Below, piece by piece: positions 45,388 to 54,268 of a stretch of DNA of 64,000 bases. Position numbers and translations under genes: made by a program. The stretch is from NCBI RefSeq assembly GCF_047238185.1, contig NZ_JBDFMI010000001.1, positions 620,001-684,000 on the forward strand. Reading direction: 5' to 3'. Origin of the DNA: Bacillus_AD sp047238185 (lineage in GTDB: Bacteria; Bacillota; Bacilli; Bacillales; DSM-1321). A model generated the notes under the pieces. The model was not told the origin of the DNA. It saw nothing but the letters and a program-made list of their open reading frames with translations, and did not search any database. The number at the start of each line of letters is the position of its first letter. Position 1 is the first letter of the stretch.

Positions 45388-45432
45388 AATTTGAAAAACT
45401 TAACAATTATAGTACGACTTTCCACACCTTCT

Positions 45433-45441
45433 TGGTATAAT
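45433..45441 (+). promoter_or_regulatory. Extended -10 promoter before the large secreted protein
   Basis: TGGTATAAT (45433-45441), continuing AAATAGG; -35 weak. Confidence 0.5.
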
Positions 45442-45497
45442 AAATAGGAAAAATGTCTGATTTTTTCTATTGTGATCATGGAGGTGTGATTTTTTTT

Positions 45498-48400
45498 ATG
45501 GATAAAAAGTATGTAAAAAGAGTTTCCTTTTTCGTTATAATGCTTTTGCTGTTTCCTTTGCTTCCTGATCTCAAGGAATTATACCCTACACCCGCAAAAG
45601 CGGAAGAAATGCCTAAATTCAATATTTTGGAAATAATCGATCAGACTAAACAATCAGCTGAGAAAAATGGAAGAATTCCTCAAGACATAACAGAACAGAT
45701 GTCAAAATTAAAACCAATAATCGACTCTAATAATATCCTCCAAAAAACGTATGAGGTGCAGACGATTTCTATGAAGAAATTTGTCGCACAGCGTAATGAA
45801 CTGGATGGAGAGTATGATGGCATAGCTATTATGGAGGGGGATTATACAACCGACGGCGTAAATGGAAAAGAGCATAATACGACCGCAAGGATGAATGATA
45901 TTACCAATCTTAAAGCAAAAGAGATTATTGATAACTATATAAGCAAAGGGCAAATGGTTATTATTCATAAGGGCAGTATTGGCAAGGGGAAGATGAAAGC
46001 CAATTTTGAGGCATATAAAGACAGTAAGCTAAAGAATATATTAACTTACACTACTAATGATCAAATTAAACAGTTTATGAAAAATTTCTATAGTGATCAT
46101 ACTGAAAGGCCGCGCATGAGTATACCGGATTCATCCAAGCCTACTCTCGAAAATGCTCCTACCTATAAAGCCGGCGATACGCTTTCAATACCAGTCAATA
46201 TTTTGAAGCCAGCGGATGCAAAAGACAGGGATATGACAGTAAAACTGTACATCGATTCGGATTTTAATGACAAATACGCTGATTCGGAAGTGGTGGCCGA
46301 ACAAAAAGTGGCTGGCCAGTCGCTGGCATTATCCTATACGTTTCCGAAAGGCTATTCTGGTATCCGCAACTGGAAAGTGGAATTGGTCGATAATACAACA
46401 CGGTTGAAAGATTACGAGAGTGGCAGAGTCTATTTTAAGGACAAAATGGTCACTGTAAAGGTTTTGCAGGTTTATTCAGATAGTGGTTCATCGTTAAAAG
46501 TCAATGATAATATGAATCAGTCTTACCTGAAAAGGAACGGCGAATATGACATCCAAATCACACCTGTTTCAATGAATGACTTTAATAACCGCTATGCTAA
46601 AATCATTAACGGAAACTATGATATGGTCATTTTCGGTTTTTCCGATTCCTACAATGTGAACGCTGCTTTAACGCAGGTGTCAGCCGATTATCTAAAGACG
46701 TTTATCTCGTCCAAACAAAGTATTATGTTCACTCATGATACGGTATTCCTAAGCAATGATCAGCTTAATAAATCTTCTGACCAAAATAAAAAAGATGAAA
46801 ATAATAATGTCTGGGTGAAGAATTTTAAAGAGGATACAGGCCAGATGGACCCGCGGACGAACCTTGGCTATGGGGCTCCTAATACTTCTAAGAATACAAA
46901 AAGAGTGAATGAAGGCTTAGTGACCAATTATCCATTCAAGCTAACTGAAGACCTTGAAGTGAATAATACCCATAATCAATACTATACATTGAATCTGGAA
47001 GATCCAGATGTCATTCCTTGGTATAACATTGTAGGTAGCAACCGCGATGTGAATGATAGTTATAACCATTATTATATGTACTCAAAAGGAAATATTACGT
47101 ACTCAGGGACTGGGCACACTCCGAAAAATTTCCCGCAATCGGAACAGGAACTATTCGTGAATACGATGTACCGGGCATTTTTAGGAAGCAACCATGCTCC
47201 GGAAATTACTGTATTGGCGCCGGCAGAGGGGGCAGAAATCCCTTCCAACCAACCAATCGGCCTATCCTACATTATTGATGACTATGACTTGAAGGATACA
47301 AAATTGAAAACAAACGTTTATTTTAACGGCAAAGAAGTTTTTAGCAATCATGATGTCACAAGCGGAACAACGATAACCCAATCATTGGAGCACAACTTGC
47401 CTCAAGGTGGATCTCTTGAAATTAAAATTGTAGCTACCGACAGCAGTGGTGCTGAAGTGGAAAAAATAGTGAATGTAAAGGTGAAGAAACTGGACGTAAA
47501 CCTTGAAGTGAAGCGGACTACCGATGCGAAAAATCCAACGGAAACCGGGAAACCGGTATCCATCGATTACACCATCACTCCAAGAGACATTACTGGCTCC
47601 GCTGTCAGCAATGTGCAGGGCGATACGTTAACGATCAGCAATGTAGTGTTCCAAGAGCATCTGCCGTCTGATCTGAATGTTGTCCTTGCGCATTCCACTG
47701 ACGGCATGGCCATACAAGGCGACAGCAAATCAGGCATAACCGTTACAAATAATTTGGGTGCCATTACGTATAAACGAAGCGGAAATCGTTTTGTTGCCGA
47801 TCCAATCACGTTCAGATTAGCTGTAACACCGGAACGGAAAGGGTCATTTGTATTGGATGATTCAAAAATAAAATACCAGGACTTCAATGCGAAAAATGGA
47901 AAAATGACGGAAGGTCCATTTAATACACTGACCATAGTAGCAGATTTAGCGTTAAAGGGAATTGAACTTCCCGACCAATATGTGGTCAGCAGAGATTCGG
48001 CCAAAAACTTTTCACTCGACTTGAAATTCCTTCCTGTCGATGCAGGAATTAAAGAGATCAAATGGAAAGAAGCAAGTGGCGGCACTGTTTTACAGCTGGA
48101 TCCAGCAACGGGTGCCGGAAGGGCATTAAAAGCAGGGGAAACGGTGATCGAGGTGCAGGTAACCGATCATTTCGGAAATGTCTTTACCAAAAAAGCCACG
48201 GTAAGGGTGCGGATTCCGATTAATAAACTAACGGCAGAAGACTTACGTATCCATGTCGGCGAAGAAAAGGAATTAAGGGTATCAACCGATCCTGCCGATG
48301 GAAAACCGACGCTTGAATATACACTTGCCAACAAGGAAATGGCTTCATTCAATAAAGATTCATTTGAAGTACTAGGCAAGAAGGAGGGTGAAACCCTTCT

Positions 48401-49013
48401 TACTTTATTCGGTTATAACAGCGAAGGGAAAATGATCGAAAAAACGGTGAAAATTACAGTAGTCCCAGTCTTAATTTCCAAAATCATGATTTCTCCTGAT
48501 GAGATAAACATCAAAAAAGGAGATTCTTATTCGGATTTCACTATTAGAATTGAACCGGCGAATGCCACTGAAAAGAACCTAATTTGGGAATCCTCCAACA
48601 ACAGTATTGTCCAGGTCACAAAGCCAGGGAATATAAAAGGCGTAGGGACAGGAACAACCGAAGTAGTGGTTTATTCGCCTGACCGAACCATCAAGGACAT
48701 CATTAAAGTCACAGTAGGTTCGAAATTGGAGGGCATTAGAGTACCTGAGAGTATCACGATCGAAAAAGGCGAAAAAATAAAATGGCCGATTGAATTGGTG
48801 CCGGCAGATGCTTCCGATGTTGTTTCTACAAATGTTGAAGTGAAAAATGGCTTTTTTGTTGCTGTATTAAATGACGGAACACTAGAAGGATTGAAACTGG
48901 GCGAAACCACTATGATCACAACTGTCGTTTCCGAAGAAACAACCTTTACCGCACATACTAAAATCACGGTTGTCGGAAAAGGCGAAAATAGAGAGGAAAC
49001 GGATTTGTATTAA
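45498..49013 (+). CDS. Large secreted Ig-rich protein (DUF5057-like N-domain)
   Basis: A 1171-residue exported protein of unknown function within the pilus locus. A signal peptide or anchor (VSFFVIMLLLFPLLPDL, then PAKAEE) precedes an N-terminal domain starting FNILEI, with segments YDGIAIMEGDY and YDMVIFGFSDSYN and an FTHDTVFL motif. I tentatively relate this domain to DUF5057. From about residue 560 come tandem Ig-like modules: APEITVLAPAEGAEIP, a DUF11-like block around 690-830, and two Big2-like domains (ISKIMISPDEINIKKGDS, LEGIRVPESITIEKGEK). There is no LPxTG or SLH anchor. ATG 45498 has the Shine-Dalgarno GGAGGTG. A pilus-associated adhesin is one possibility, by context only. Confidence 0.8.
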   Translation: MDKKYVKRVSFFVIMLLLFPLLPDLKELYPTPAKAEEMPKFNILEIIDQTKQSAEKNGRIPQDITEQMSKLKPIIDSNNILQKTYEVQTISMKKFVAQRNELDGEYDGIAIMEGDYTTDGVNGKEHNTTARMNDITNLKAKEIIDNYISKGQMVIIHKGSIGKGKMKANFEAYKDSKLKNILTYTTNDQIKQFMKNFYSDHTERPRMSIPDSSKPTLENAPTYKAGDTLSIPVNILKPADAKDRDMTVKLYIDSDFNDKYADSEVVAEQKVAGQSLALSYTFPKGYSGIRNWKVELVDNTTRLKDYESGRVYFKDKMVTVKVLQVYSDSGSSLKVNDNMNQSYLKRNGEYDIQITPVSMNDFNNRYAKIINGNYDMVIFGFSDSYNVNAALTQVSADYLKTFISSKQSIMFTHDTVFLSNDQLNKSSDQNKKDENNNVWVKNFKEDTGQMDPRTNLGYGAPNTSKNTKRVNEGLVTNYPFKLTEDLEVNNTHNQYYTLNLEDPDVIPWYNIVGSNRDVNDSYNHYYMYSKGNITYSGTGHTPKNFPQSEQELFVNTMYRAFLGSNHAPEITVLAPAEGAEIPSNQPIGLSYIIDDYDLKDTKLKTNVYFNGKEVFSNHDVTSGTTITQSLEHNLPQGGSLEIKIVATDSSGAEVEKIVNVKVKKLDVNLEVKRTTDAKNPTETGKPVSIDYTITPRDITGSAVSNVQGDTLTISNVVFQEHLPSDLNVVLAHSTDGMAIQGDSKSGITVTNNLGAITYKRSGNRFVADPITFRLAVTPERKGSFVLDDSKIKYQDFNAKNGKMTEGPFNTLTIVADLALKGIELPDQYVVSRDSAKNFSLDLKFLPVDAGIKEIKWKEASGGTVLQLDPATGAGRALKAGETVIEVQVTDHFGNVFTKKATVRVRIPINKLTAEDLRIHVGEEKELRVSTDPADGKPTLEYTLANKEMASFNKDSFEVLGKKEGETLLTLFGYNSEGKMIEKTVKITVVPVLISKIMISPDEINIKKGDSYSDFTIRIEPANATEKNLIWESSNNSIVQVTKPGNIKGVGTGTTEVVVYSPDRTIKDIIKVTVGSKLEGIRVPESITIEKGEKIKWPIELVPADASDVVSTNVEVKNGFFVAVLNDGTLEGLKLGETTMITTVVSEETTFTAHTKITVVGKGENREETDLY

Positions 49014-49023
49014 TTGAAAGGGT

Positions 49024-49058
49024 GCTGAATCGGCTTGAATGCCGATTCAGCCTATTTT
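49024..49058 (+). terminator. Terminator-like hairpin after the large secreted protein
   Basis: GCTGAATCGGC (49024-49034) and GCCGATTCAGC (49041-49051) pair perfectly, followed by CTATTTTCTTT. It lies between this gene and the ankyrin gene, so readthrough may be partial. Confidence 0.7.
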
Positions 49059-49087
49059 CTTTCCGTGGTCGAGGGAGTTGGGGAGTT

Positions 49088-49912
49088 ATGACAAAAAGAG
49101 TGAAACAAGGAATGGCGCTTTTAATAGGCATTGCCGCAGTTCTGGCGTTACTTATATGTTCTATGCGGGGGCCAAGCGACGAAGAGATAGCCTCGCTGCA
49201 AAAAACATTGTTTATTGCGATACAAAATGGGAATAGTGGTGACGTAAAAGAAGTGCTCGCCAACAATGAAGAACTGGCCAATGAAAAGAAAGATGGAATC
49301 TACCCTTTAGAGGAAGCCTTGGCTGACCAGCAATACCGAATCGCATCAATCCTGTTGGACAACCATGCCAAAGTAAGGGATAAAACAGTATTGGAAGCTG
49401 TTGCCCTTATGGTGGACCATATCCACGTAACCGTTTGGGACGATAAAAAAGTTGCGGAGCGGTTAAACGTCTTTGAGCGGCTTATAACAAACAATAAAGA
49501 GTGGGTAAAAGCAACAGATCAGCAGGGGAATACAGCCCTTCACTATGCTGTGCTGCGTGGAGATAAAGACGTCGTGGCCCTCATGGTCAAACACCATGCA
49601 AATATCCGCGCGGTGAATAAACAACAGGAAACAATTCTTCATAGTGCAGCTGTCCGGGGGGACAGAGGAACAGTTGCCTTTATTCTAAAGAAAGCGCCTA
49701 TCCTAATCAATAAAGTGGATAAAAAGGGGAACTCACCTTTTGTAAAAGCGATTGAAAATAAACGCGCAGACATATATGGTCTCTTGTTGCAGGCAGACAG
49801 CCGCCAGTTGACGAAAGTGAACAAAAACAACGAGACACCCTATGATGTGGCAATGATTCTTGGGGATAGGGGTACGATTGATTATTTGAAAATCAAGGGA
49901 AATAAAGACTAA
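49088..49912 (+). CDS. Membrane-anchored ankyrin repeat protein
   Basis: A 274-residue protein with one N-terminal membrane segment or uncleaved signal (GMALLIGIAAVLALLICS) and about five to six ankyrin repeats. The clearest are QQGNTALHYAVLRGDKDVVA, QQETILHSAAVRGDRGTVA and NNETPYDVAMILGDRGTID. The residue before Cys is Ile, so a lipobox is not supported. ATG 49088 has GAGGGAG 10 bases upstream. The partner is unknown; it follows the large secreted protein and may act with it outside the membrane. Confidence 0.82.
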   Translation: MTKRVKQGMALLIGIAAVLALLICSMRGPSDEEIASLQKTLFIAIQNGNSGDVKEVLANNEELANEKKDGIYPLEEALADQQYRIASILLDNHAKVRDKTVLEAVALMVDHIHVTVWDDKKVAERLNVFERLITNNKEWVKATDQQGNTALHYAVLRGDKDVVALMVKHHANIRAVNKQQETILHSAAVRGDRGTVAFILKKAPILINKVDKKGNSPFVKAIENKRADIYGLLLQADSRQLTKVNKNNETPYDVAMILGDRGTIDYLKIKGNKD

Positions 49913-49915
49913 ACG

Positions 49916-49950
49916 AAGGGGCGCAGACATCCATCTGCGTCCTTTCATTA
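49916..49950. terminator. Bidirectional terminator between the ankyrin gene and the minor pilin operon
   Basis: GGGCGCAGA and TCTGCGTCC pair around CATCCA with flanking A/T bases, between two convergent genes. Confidence 0.7.
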
Positions 49951-49955
49951 TGTCC

Positions 49956-51530
49956 TTACTTTTCGATGATATTATCCGTAATCACATCAAATTTGGATAC
50001 TTTCGGTAAAGCGTTTGATTTGCCGATGAACAGCCGTTTATTATTTTTTACTTTTAAGCGGGAAGCGCTCTCCGCTGAACTTGGTGTGAAGAAAATCTGA
50101 TTGCTGTTTTCACTTGCTTCGCCTCGATAAGCGTTAAGAGTCAGATCTTTTTTCGCGAAAATGCTCCCGTTTACACGGACAAGGGAACCTACGCCATAAA
50201 TATCGGCTGAACTGTCAGTATACAGGAACCCATTGATGGTGTTATTTTTACTGGATGAAGCAAATTTATCATAGATGGCCAGCTGCAGCCCTTCCTTCGC
50301 CATCAAAATGAAGCCTGTTGGCTGCGACTGGTCCATTGTGGGCGGGTTGATTATATTCGTGTTGGTAAAACTTGCCTTGCCAAGGGAATACATGACAGAG
50401 TCAATAGTAAGCGAGCCCTCGAAAAATACGTCGCCGGTGACCAAAATATTGCCGTTTATCGTCATTTCGTTCGAGAAGTGGGCATTTCCATTAATGATGA
50501 GCCAATGATCCTTCCCGATGTCCAATGAGTCCGTATCAATATAGGTGTCTACCTCTTTTTCATAACCATTATAAAAATAATTGCCCGGACCTTTTTTCGC
50601 TATTTCGGAGAAGCTGTTTATCTTAATAAGATGGCTGGATGTCTCCTCGTTTAATTTATCTATGATTTCTTCTTTGCTGCTGTCTTCCGTCAGTCCGGAT
50701 ATATCAGCGCCTGCCTGGGATAATTTATCCAGAAATGACTGTTCCAGTTTTAAATCCACAAAAGGATCTTTATTGACCACCGGTGTTTTATCAGGCGAAA
50801 ATGCTTGTATTGCCTTGTTTTTGTCCTGCCAATGGCTAGCTTGCAGAAGGAAAGGAAGCTCTGTTTTTTCATTCACCTGATAGCAGCCGGAAGTACAGTG
50901 CCGATAATGTGACGAACCATTGTCCTCCAGATAAATGGTGCTTTCAGCAGAAAGGGAAGGGGTGCCGGTGGCCACGCTCAATTTTTCCCCACTGTACATA
51001 TAATTGGCCTCACGGCTAACAAATAATTTGTTTCGGGCATAGATGTCTCCATCTATCGAAGCGGCTCCGTTGATGTACAGGTCGCTTTGCGATCCGACAG
51101 CATACTTCATGAAGCTGGGCATGGCTGTAATATAAACGAGCTGCTCAAAGGCATCCTTTTTGCTTCTGGCCAAAAGAACCCTTGTCTGGCTCTCTCCCAC
51201 ATTAAATTGCGGCTGGTTGGAAACATCGGTAATTGTATAAAAATCACTATATTCCTCATTCATTTTCTTCAGGAATTCGCCAAGAACTTTATCCTCGGTT
51301 GTTTTTGCGCTCAGCTGTTCATTATGTTCATCGACAAATTTCTTGATTTGGGCGATCGCTTCCTTAAGGGAAGTCATATGTACAATCGTTTCCTTTATTT
51401 CTGTTTCACGATATTCTGTGCGTTTGCTGCCTTGTATTGTAACGGATAATAAGACCAATCCAAGCACGGTGAAAATGAGAAGCATCAGTAAAACGGTTAA
51501 TAAAGAAGATCCATTTTCATTCTTATTCAT
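49956..51530 (-). CDS. PilX/GspK-like minor pilin with large beta-repeat domain
   Basis: A 524-residue protein with a prepilin-like head NENG-SSLLTVLLMLLIFTVLG: Gly before the cut, but Thr in place of Glu at +5, as in GspK/PilX-type tip pilins. The hydrophobic helix is followed by a coiled region and a long domain with beta-helix-like repeats (LYINGAASIDGDIYARNKLF, MTINGNILVTGDVFFEGSLTI, DIYGVGSLVRVNGSIFAKKD), similar in style to polymer-forming or bactofilin-like stacks. A CTSGC pair may form a disulfide. Third gene of the minor pilin operon. Confidence 0.8.
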   Translation of the reverse strand: MNKNENGSSLLTVLLMLLIFTVLGLVLLSVTIQGSKRTEYRETEIKETIVHMTSLKEAIAQIKKFVDEHNEQLSAKTTEDKVLGEFLKKMNEEYSDFYTITDVSNQPQFNVGESQTRVLLARSKKDAFEQLVYITAMPSFMKYAVGSQSDLYINGAASIDGDIYARNKLFVSREANYMYSGEKLSVATGTPSLSAESTIYLEDNGSSHYRHCTSGCYQVNEKTELPFLLQASHWQDKNKAIQAFSPDKTPVVNKDPFVDLKLEQSFLDKLSQAGADISGLTEDSSKEEIIDKLNEETSSHLIKINSFSEIAKKGPGNYFYNGYEKEVDTYIDTDSLDIGKDHWLIINGNAHFSNEMTINGNILVTGDVFFEGSLTIDSVMYSLGKASFTNTNIINPPTMDQSQPTGFILMAKEGLQLAIYDKFASSSKNNTINGFLYTDSSADIYGVGSLVRVNGSIFAKKDLTLNAYRGEASENSNQIFFTPSSAESASRLKVKNNKRLFIGKSNALPKVSKFDVITDNIIEK

Positions 51531-51545
51531 GGGATTCCTCCATTT

Positions 51546-52178
51546 TTAAAATCCAAATGAGCTCTTATAAGTAATGGGTTCTCTTTTAATGAATGAGCCT
51601 GCAATCCCTTTTTTAGTCGATTGAAGGATCAATGTCATTTCGATAGTGCCGGATGAGCATTTACCTTCCTTGCATTTTCCAGAGCTGCCGATGGTTATAC
51701 TGGATTTCGAGAGGCTATCCTTTGGGTCTTCCCCCAGTATGGAAGAGTGCGGGGCTTCAATTTCTACAGTGCGGTCAATGCTGCTGCCCTTCCTTCTGAT
51801 ATGCAGTGTGTTCCGATTCGGTTGTTCTTTTGTAAAATAAACGTCTATCAGCATATCTTTTTGGGGTTGGTCTTCCACTATATACTCTTCAATGTGTTTT
51901 TCGCCAGCTCTGACAAGTTCGATCCCGAGCTTATCTCCATCTGCCGATTGCCAGTTCTCGATTGTCCGAGGTGAATTTTGATAGAATTCATTCATGACCA
52001 TTGTAGCTATATAATCGGCATCGTCCCGCAGTTCCGCTTCGACTTTCACTTTTTGGTATAGCCCGAAACCAGTAGCGAATAAAGAATAGACAATCGCAAG
52101 GACAATGGAGGAAAGTACAATGGACAGCATCAGTTCAATCAATGTCATTCCTCTTTGTGAATGCAGTATTTTATTCAT
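51546..52178 (-). CDS. PilW-like minor pilin
   Basis: A 210-residue prepilin: leader MNKILHSQRG, then MTLIELMLSIVLSSIVLAIV with the canonical Gly -1 and Glu +5, so a PilD substrate. The C-terminal domain has a Cys pair in SSGKCKEGKCSSG, probably a disulfide. It overlaps the upstream minor pilin gene by 8 bases and precedes the PilX-like gene by 15. Confidence 0.85.
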   Translation of the reverse strand: MNKILHSQRGMTLIELMLSIVLSSIVLAIVYSLFATGFGLYQKVKVEAELRDDADYIATMVMNEFYQNSPRTIENWQSADGDKLGIELVRAGEKHIEEYIVEDQPQKDMLIDVYFTKEQPNRNTLHIRRKGSSIDRTVEIEAPHSSILGEDPKDSLSKSSITIGSSGKCKEGKCSSGTIEMTLILQSTKKGIAGSFIKREPITYKSSFGF

Positions 52179-52671
52179 TTTTAATGACTCCCTCGACTGT
52201 CATCTCTTGTTTATTCCATTCTATTTCCACTTTTGCATCCAAAAGATATTTATAAAGGGAAGAATTTGAGCTGTCATTTGTATATTGGCGGTTTGCAATG
52301 GTTATAGTGCCTTTATAAATGACGTCATTAATCTTTGAGTTGATTCTCTTTTGGCAATAATCTCCGCCTAGATGAAGAATTCGGCAATTATCCGCTGTGA
52401 TTTCAATTGTTTTTTCTCCTTGCTTGCCCAAGGTGCCTTGTGCGGCAAGCAGTTTATTCATGTCTTCAAAATCCTGGCTCTCTACATAATTCAATACATT
52501 TCTAGCGACATTAACGGCAACGGTCCGATTTTCATTTTGTTTGGCGAATAAAAAGGACTGTGAAAAAAAGCCCATGATCGTTATAGTCGCAATTCCGAGC
52601 AATGCCACGGCAAGAAGGACCTCAAGCAAAGTGAATGCCTTATCATTTCTAATTAATGCAGATAATTTCAT
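52171..52671 (-). CDS. PilV-like minor pilin
   Basis: A 166-residue prepilin: leader MKLSALIRNDKA, then FTLLEVLLAVALLGIATITI with Ala at -1 (tolerated in some prepilins) and Glu at +5. Two Cys (NCRILHLGGDYC) may form a disulfide. ATG 52671 fits the Shine-Dalgarno GAAGTG; GTG 52680 is in frame but less likely. First gene of the divergent minor pilin operon. Confidence 0.85.
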   Translation of the reverse strand: MKLSALIRNDKAFTLLEVLLAVALLGIATITIMGFFSQSFLFAKQNENRTVAVNVARNVLNYVESQDFEDMNKLLAAQGTLGKQGEKTIEITADNCRILHLGGDYCQKRINSKINDVIYKGTITIANRQYTNDSSNSSLYKYLLDAKVEIEWNKQEMTVEGVIKNE

Positions 52672-52702
52672 TAAAGTCACTTCTTTCCAATCTTGTTAAT
52701 TT

Positions 52703-52708
52703 ATTATA
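52703..52708 (-). promoter_or_regulatory. -10 element of the minor pilin operon
   Basis: On the - strand ATATTGTATAATAAAT: a perfect TATAAT (52708 to 52703) in a context shared with the pilin promoter at 60413-60424. No consensus -35. Confidence 0.5.
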
Positions 52709-52769
52709 CAATATCCGTAGCGGAAATTATGACGAAAGTCTCATTTTTTGCAATTTTTTTAGATACGGG

Positions 52770-54236
52770 GTGAAGACAATCGAAAAAATTATGTTTACAG
52801 CGATCGCATCCATTCTTTTAGTCCTATTTTTACTTTTCATGCCAAGCAAACTTACTTGGAAAGGAAAATGGATACTAGGCGGATCTTCCGTTCTCATGGC
52901 CTCGCTGGCATCCTTTTCTATAGATATCGTCCCTTTATGGGAAATTTCGGGGCTTCTTATTATGCTGCTGCTTTTGCTTTCATACATCTTGGCCAATCGT
53001 TTGGGGCCAATGCTATTTGTCTCTGATTCTAATGGGATTGAACAGGGCACAGATTTTTTGTATGAAAACCCTAAGAAAGAATCCCGTAAATTGTTTGTCG
53101 GAACAAAAAAAGAAGAAAGTCAGTTGGCGGATATCACACCTCCCCTGGATCAATTGGAATGGTCGGCTGAAGCTGATATCGAACTAGCGGAAGAGAAGGG
53201 TTCTGCTTTGCTTGATGCTGAAGAGGAAGGAACAGCCGAGCCTATTGAAACCCACGAAGAGAAAGCTGAAGCTGATTATATTCTTCCTGAAATAGAGGAA
53301 GAATACTTGCCGGTTTTCAGTGGGCCAGAGGATAAAGGTACTCTTTTGGAGGGAAATTTGCAGGAGCATAGCGCCAGCCAAGCTGAGCCGCATCCAGAGA
53401 AACTGGAGGAGATAGATGAATCCACTTATGGTCTACCTGAAGCAAAAGAAGAATATTTGCCCATTTTGAGTGATCCAGAGGATGAGGTTGCTCTTTTGGA
53501 GGGAAACTTGCAGGAGCATAGCGCGGGCCAAGCTGAGCCGCATCCAGGGGGACAGGAGAAAAGAGAAGAATCGATAGATGAAAGCGAAGTTGAAATGTTT
53601 ATTTCTCCCCTGGAAGAACTATTGGCTGAAATGGATGGACCCAGTGAGATAGAAAGCCATACTCTGATAGATACAGAGAATGGGGTTTCTGAGTGGAAGG
53701 AACTGCGCGGGCCAATAGTAGAGAGCGCTTCGGAAATAGAAGAAATCTCAATCGATTTACCTGTTCTCCATGATGGGGAGGTAGGCTTATCCTTTGAAGA
53801 ATCCTTGACGGGGGAACAGGAAGAAGACGTTTCAGTGCCCTCTGGTGAGCTGGACTCTTTCCATCTGGATAGCATGATGGACTTGGAAGCCGATGTGCCT
53901 CTGGTAATGGCGGAGGAATTACATAGCCGGTCCCTCGAGGAAACGGCTTGGCAAAAGAGAATGCTGAAGACCTTCCTCGAGCAAATTGAATGGACAGTCG
54001 CCAACAAAAGCAGCTTGGAAGCGGAAAAGCTGATTAAAGCATATATGGACAAATACACATACAAAAGTGCGTATTATCTGTTCAGCAAGGAGTTAATGGG
54101 CTTATATATCCGTTCAAAGCAACTGGATAAACTGGAAGAAGCCCTTGCCGAGATGAAGGTTGAATTATCAGCATATCCTTTGCTCATGGAACAATTGCAA
54201 TATACTAAACAACAATTAATAGACAGTAGCAACTAA
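52770..54236 (+). CDS. Acidic membrane protein with tandem duplication, pilus locus
   Basis: About 488 residues. Two or three N-terminal hydrophobic helices (ASILLVLFLLFMP; WEISGLLIMLLLLLSYILA) precede a very acidic, Glu-rich region (about 110-385) and a helical C-terminus that may be TPR-like (MLKTFLEQIEWTVANKSSLE onwards). The acidic part holds two near-identical 50-residue units at 53275-53424 and 53425-53574 (EGNLQEHSASQAEPHP / EGNLQEHSAGQAEPHP). The start is uncertain: GTG 52770 or ATG 52791. I do not recognise a family. Divergent from the minor pilins and next to pilus genes. Confidence 0.7.
   Translation: MKTIEKIMFTAIASILLVLFLLFMPSKLTWKGKWILGGSSVLMASLASFSIDIVPLWEISGLLIMLLLLLSYILANRLGPMLFVSDSNGIEQGTDFLYENPKKESRKLFVGTKKEESQLADITPPLDQLEWSAEADIELAEEKGSALLDAEEEGTAEPIETHEEKAEADYILPEIEEEYLPVFSGPEDKGTLLEGNLQEHSASQAEPHPEKLEEIDESTYGLPEAKEEYLPILSDPEDEVALLEGNLQEHSAGQAEPHPGGQEKREESIDESEVEMFISPLEELLAEMDGPSEIESHTLIDTENGVSEWKELRGPIVESASEIEEISIDLPVLHDGEVGLSFEESLTGEQEEDVSVPSGELDSFHLDSMMDLEADVPLVMAEELHSRSLEETAWQKRMLKTFLEQIEWTVANKSSLEAEKLIKAYMDKYTYKSAYYLFSKELMGLYIRSKQLDKLEEALAEMKVELSAYPLLMEQLQYTKQQLIDSSN
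53275..53574 (+). repeat. Two tandem 150-bp coding repeats
   Basis: Units begin at about 53275 and 53425 with a period of exactly 150 bases (gaatacttgc at 53301, gaatatttgc at 53451). Long runs are identical at the DNA level, for example CTCTTTTGGAGGGAAA and TTGCAGGAGCATAGCGC. Confidence 0.85.
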
Positions 54237-54268
54237 AAAACGAAAAGTGGATTAAGGGTGTGGAGAGA

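Noticed and set aside
53275..53574. Tandem repeats as CRISPR or a satellite
   Set aside because: The 150-bp period is in frame, coding and without spacers.
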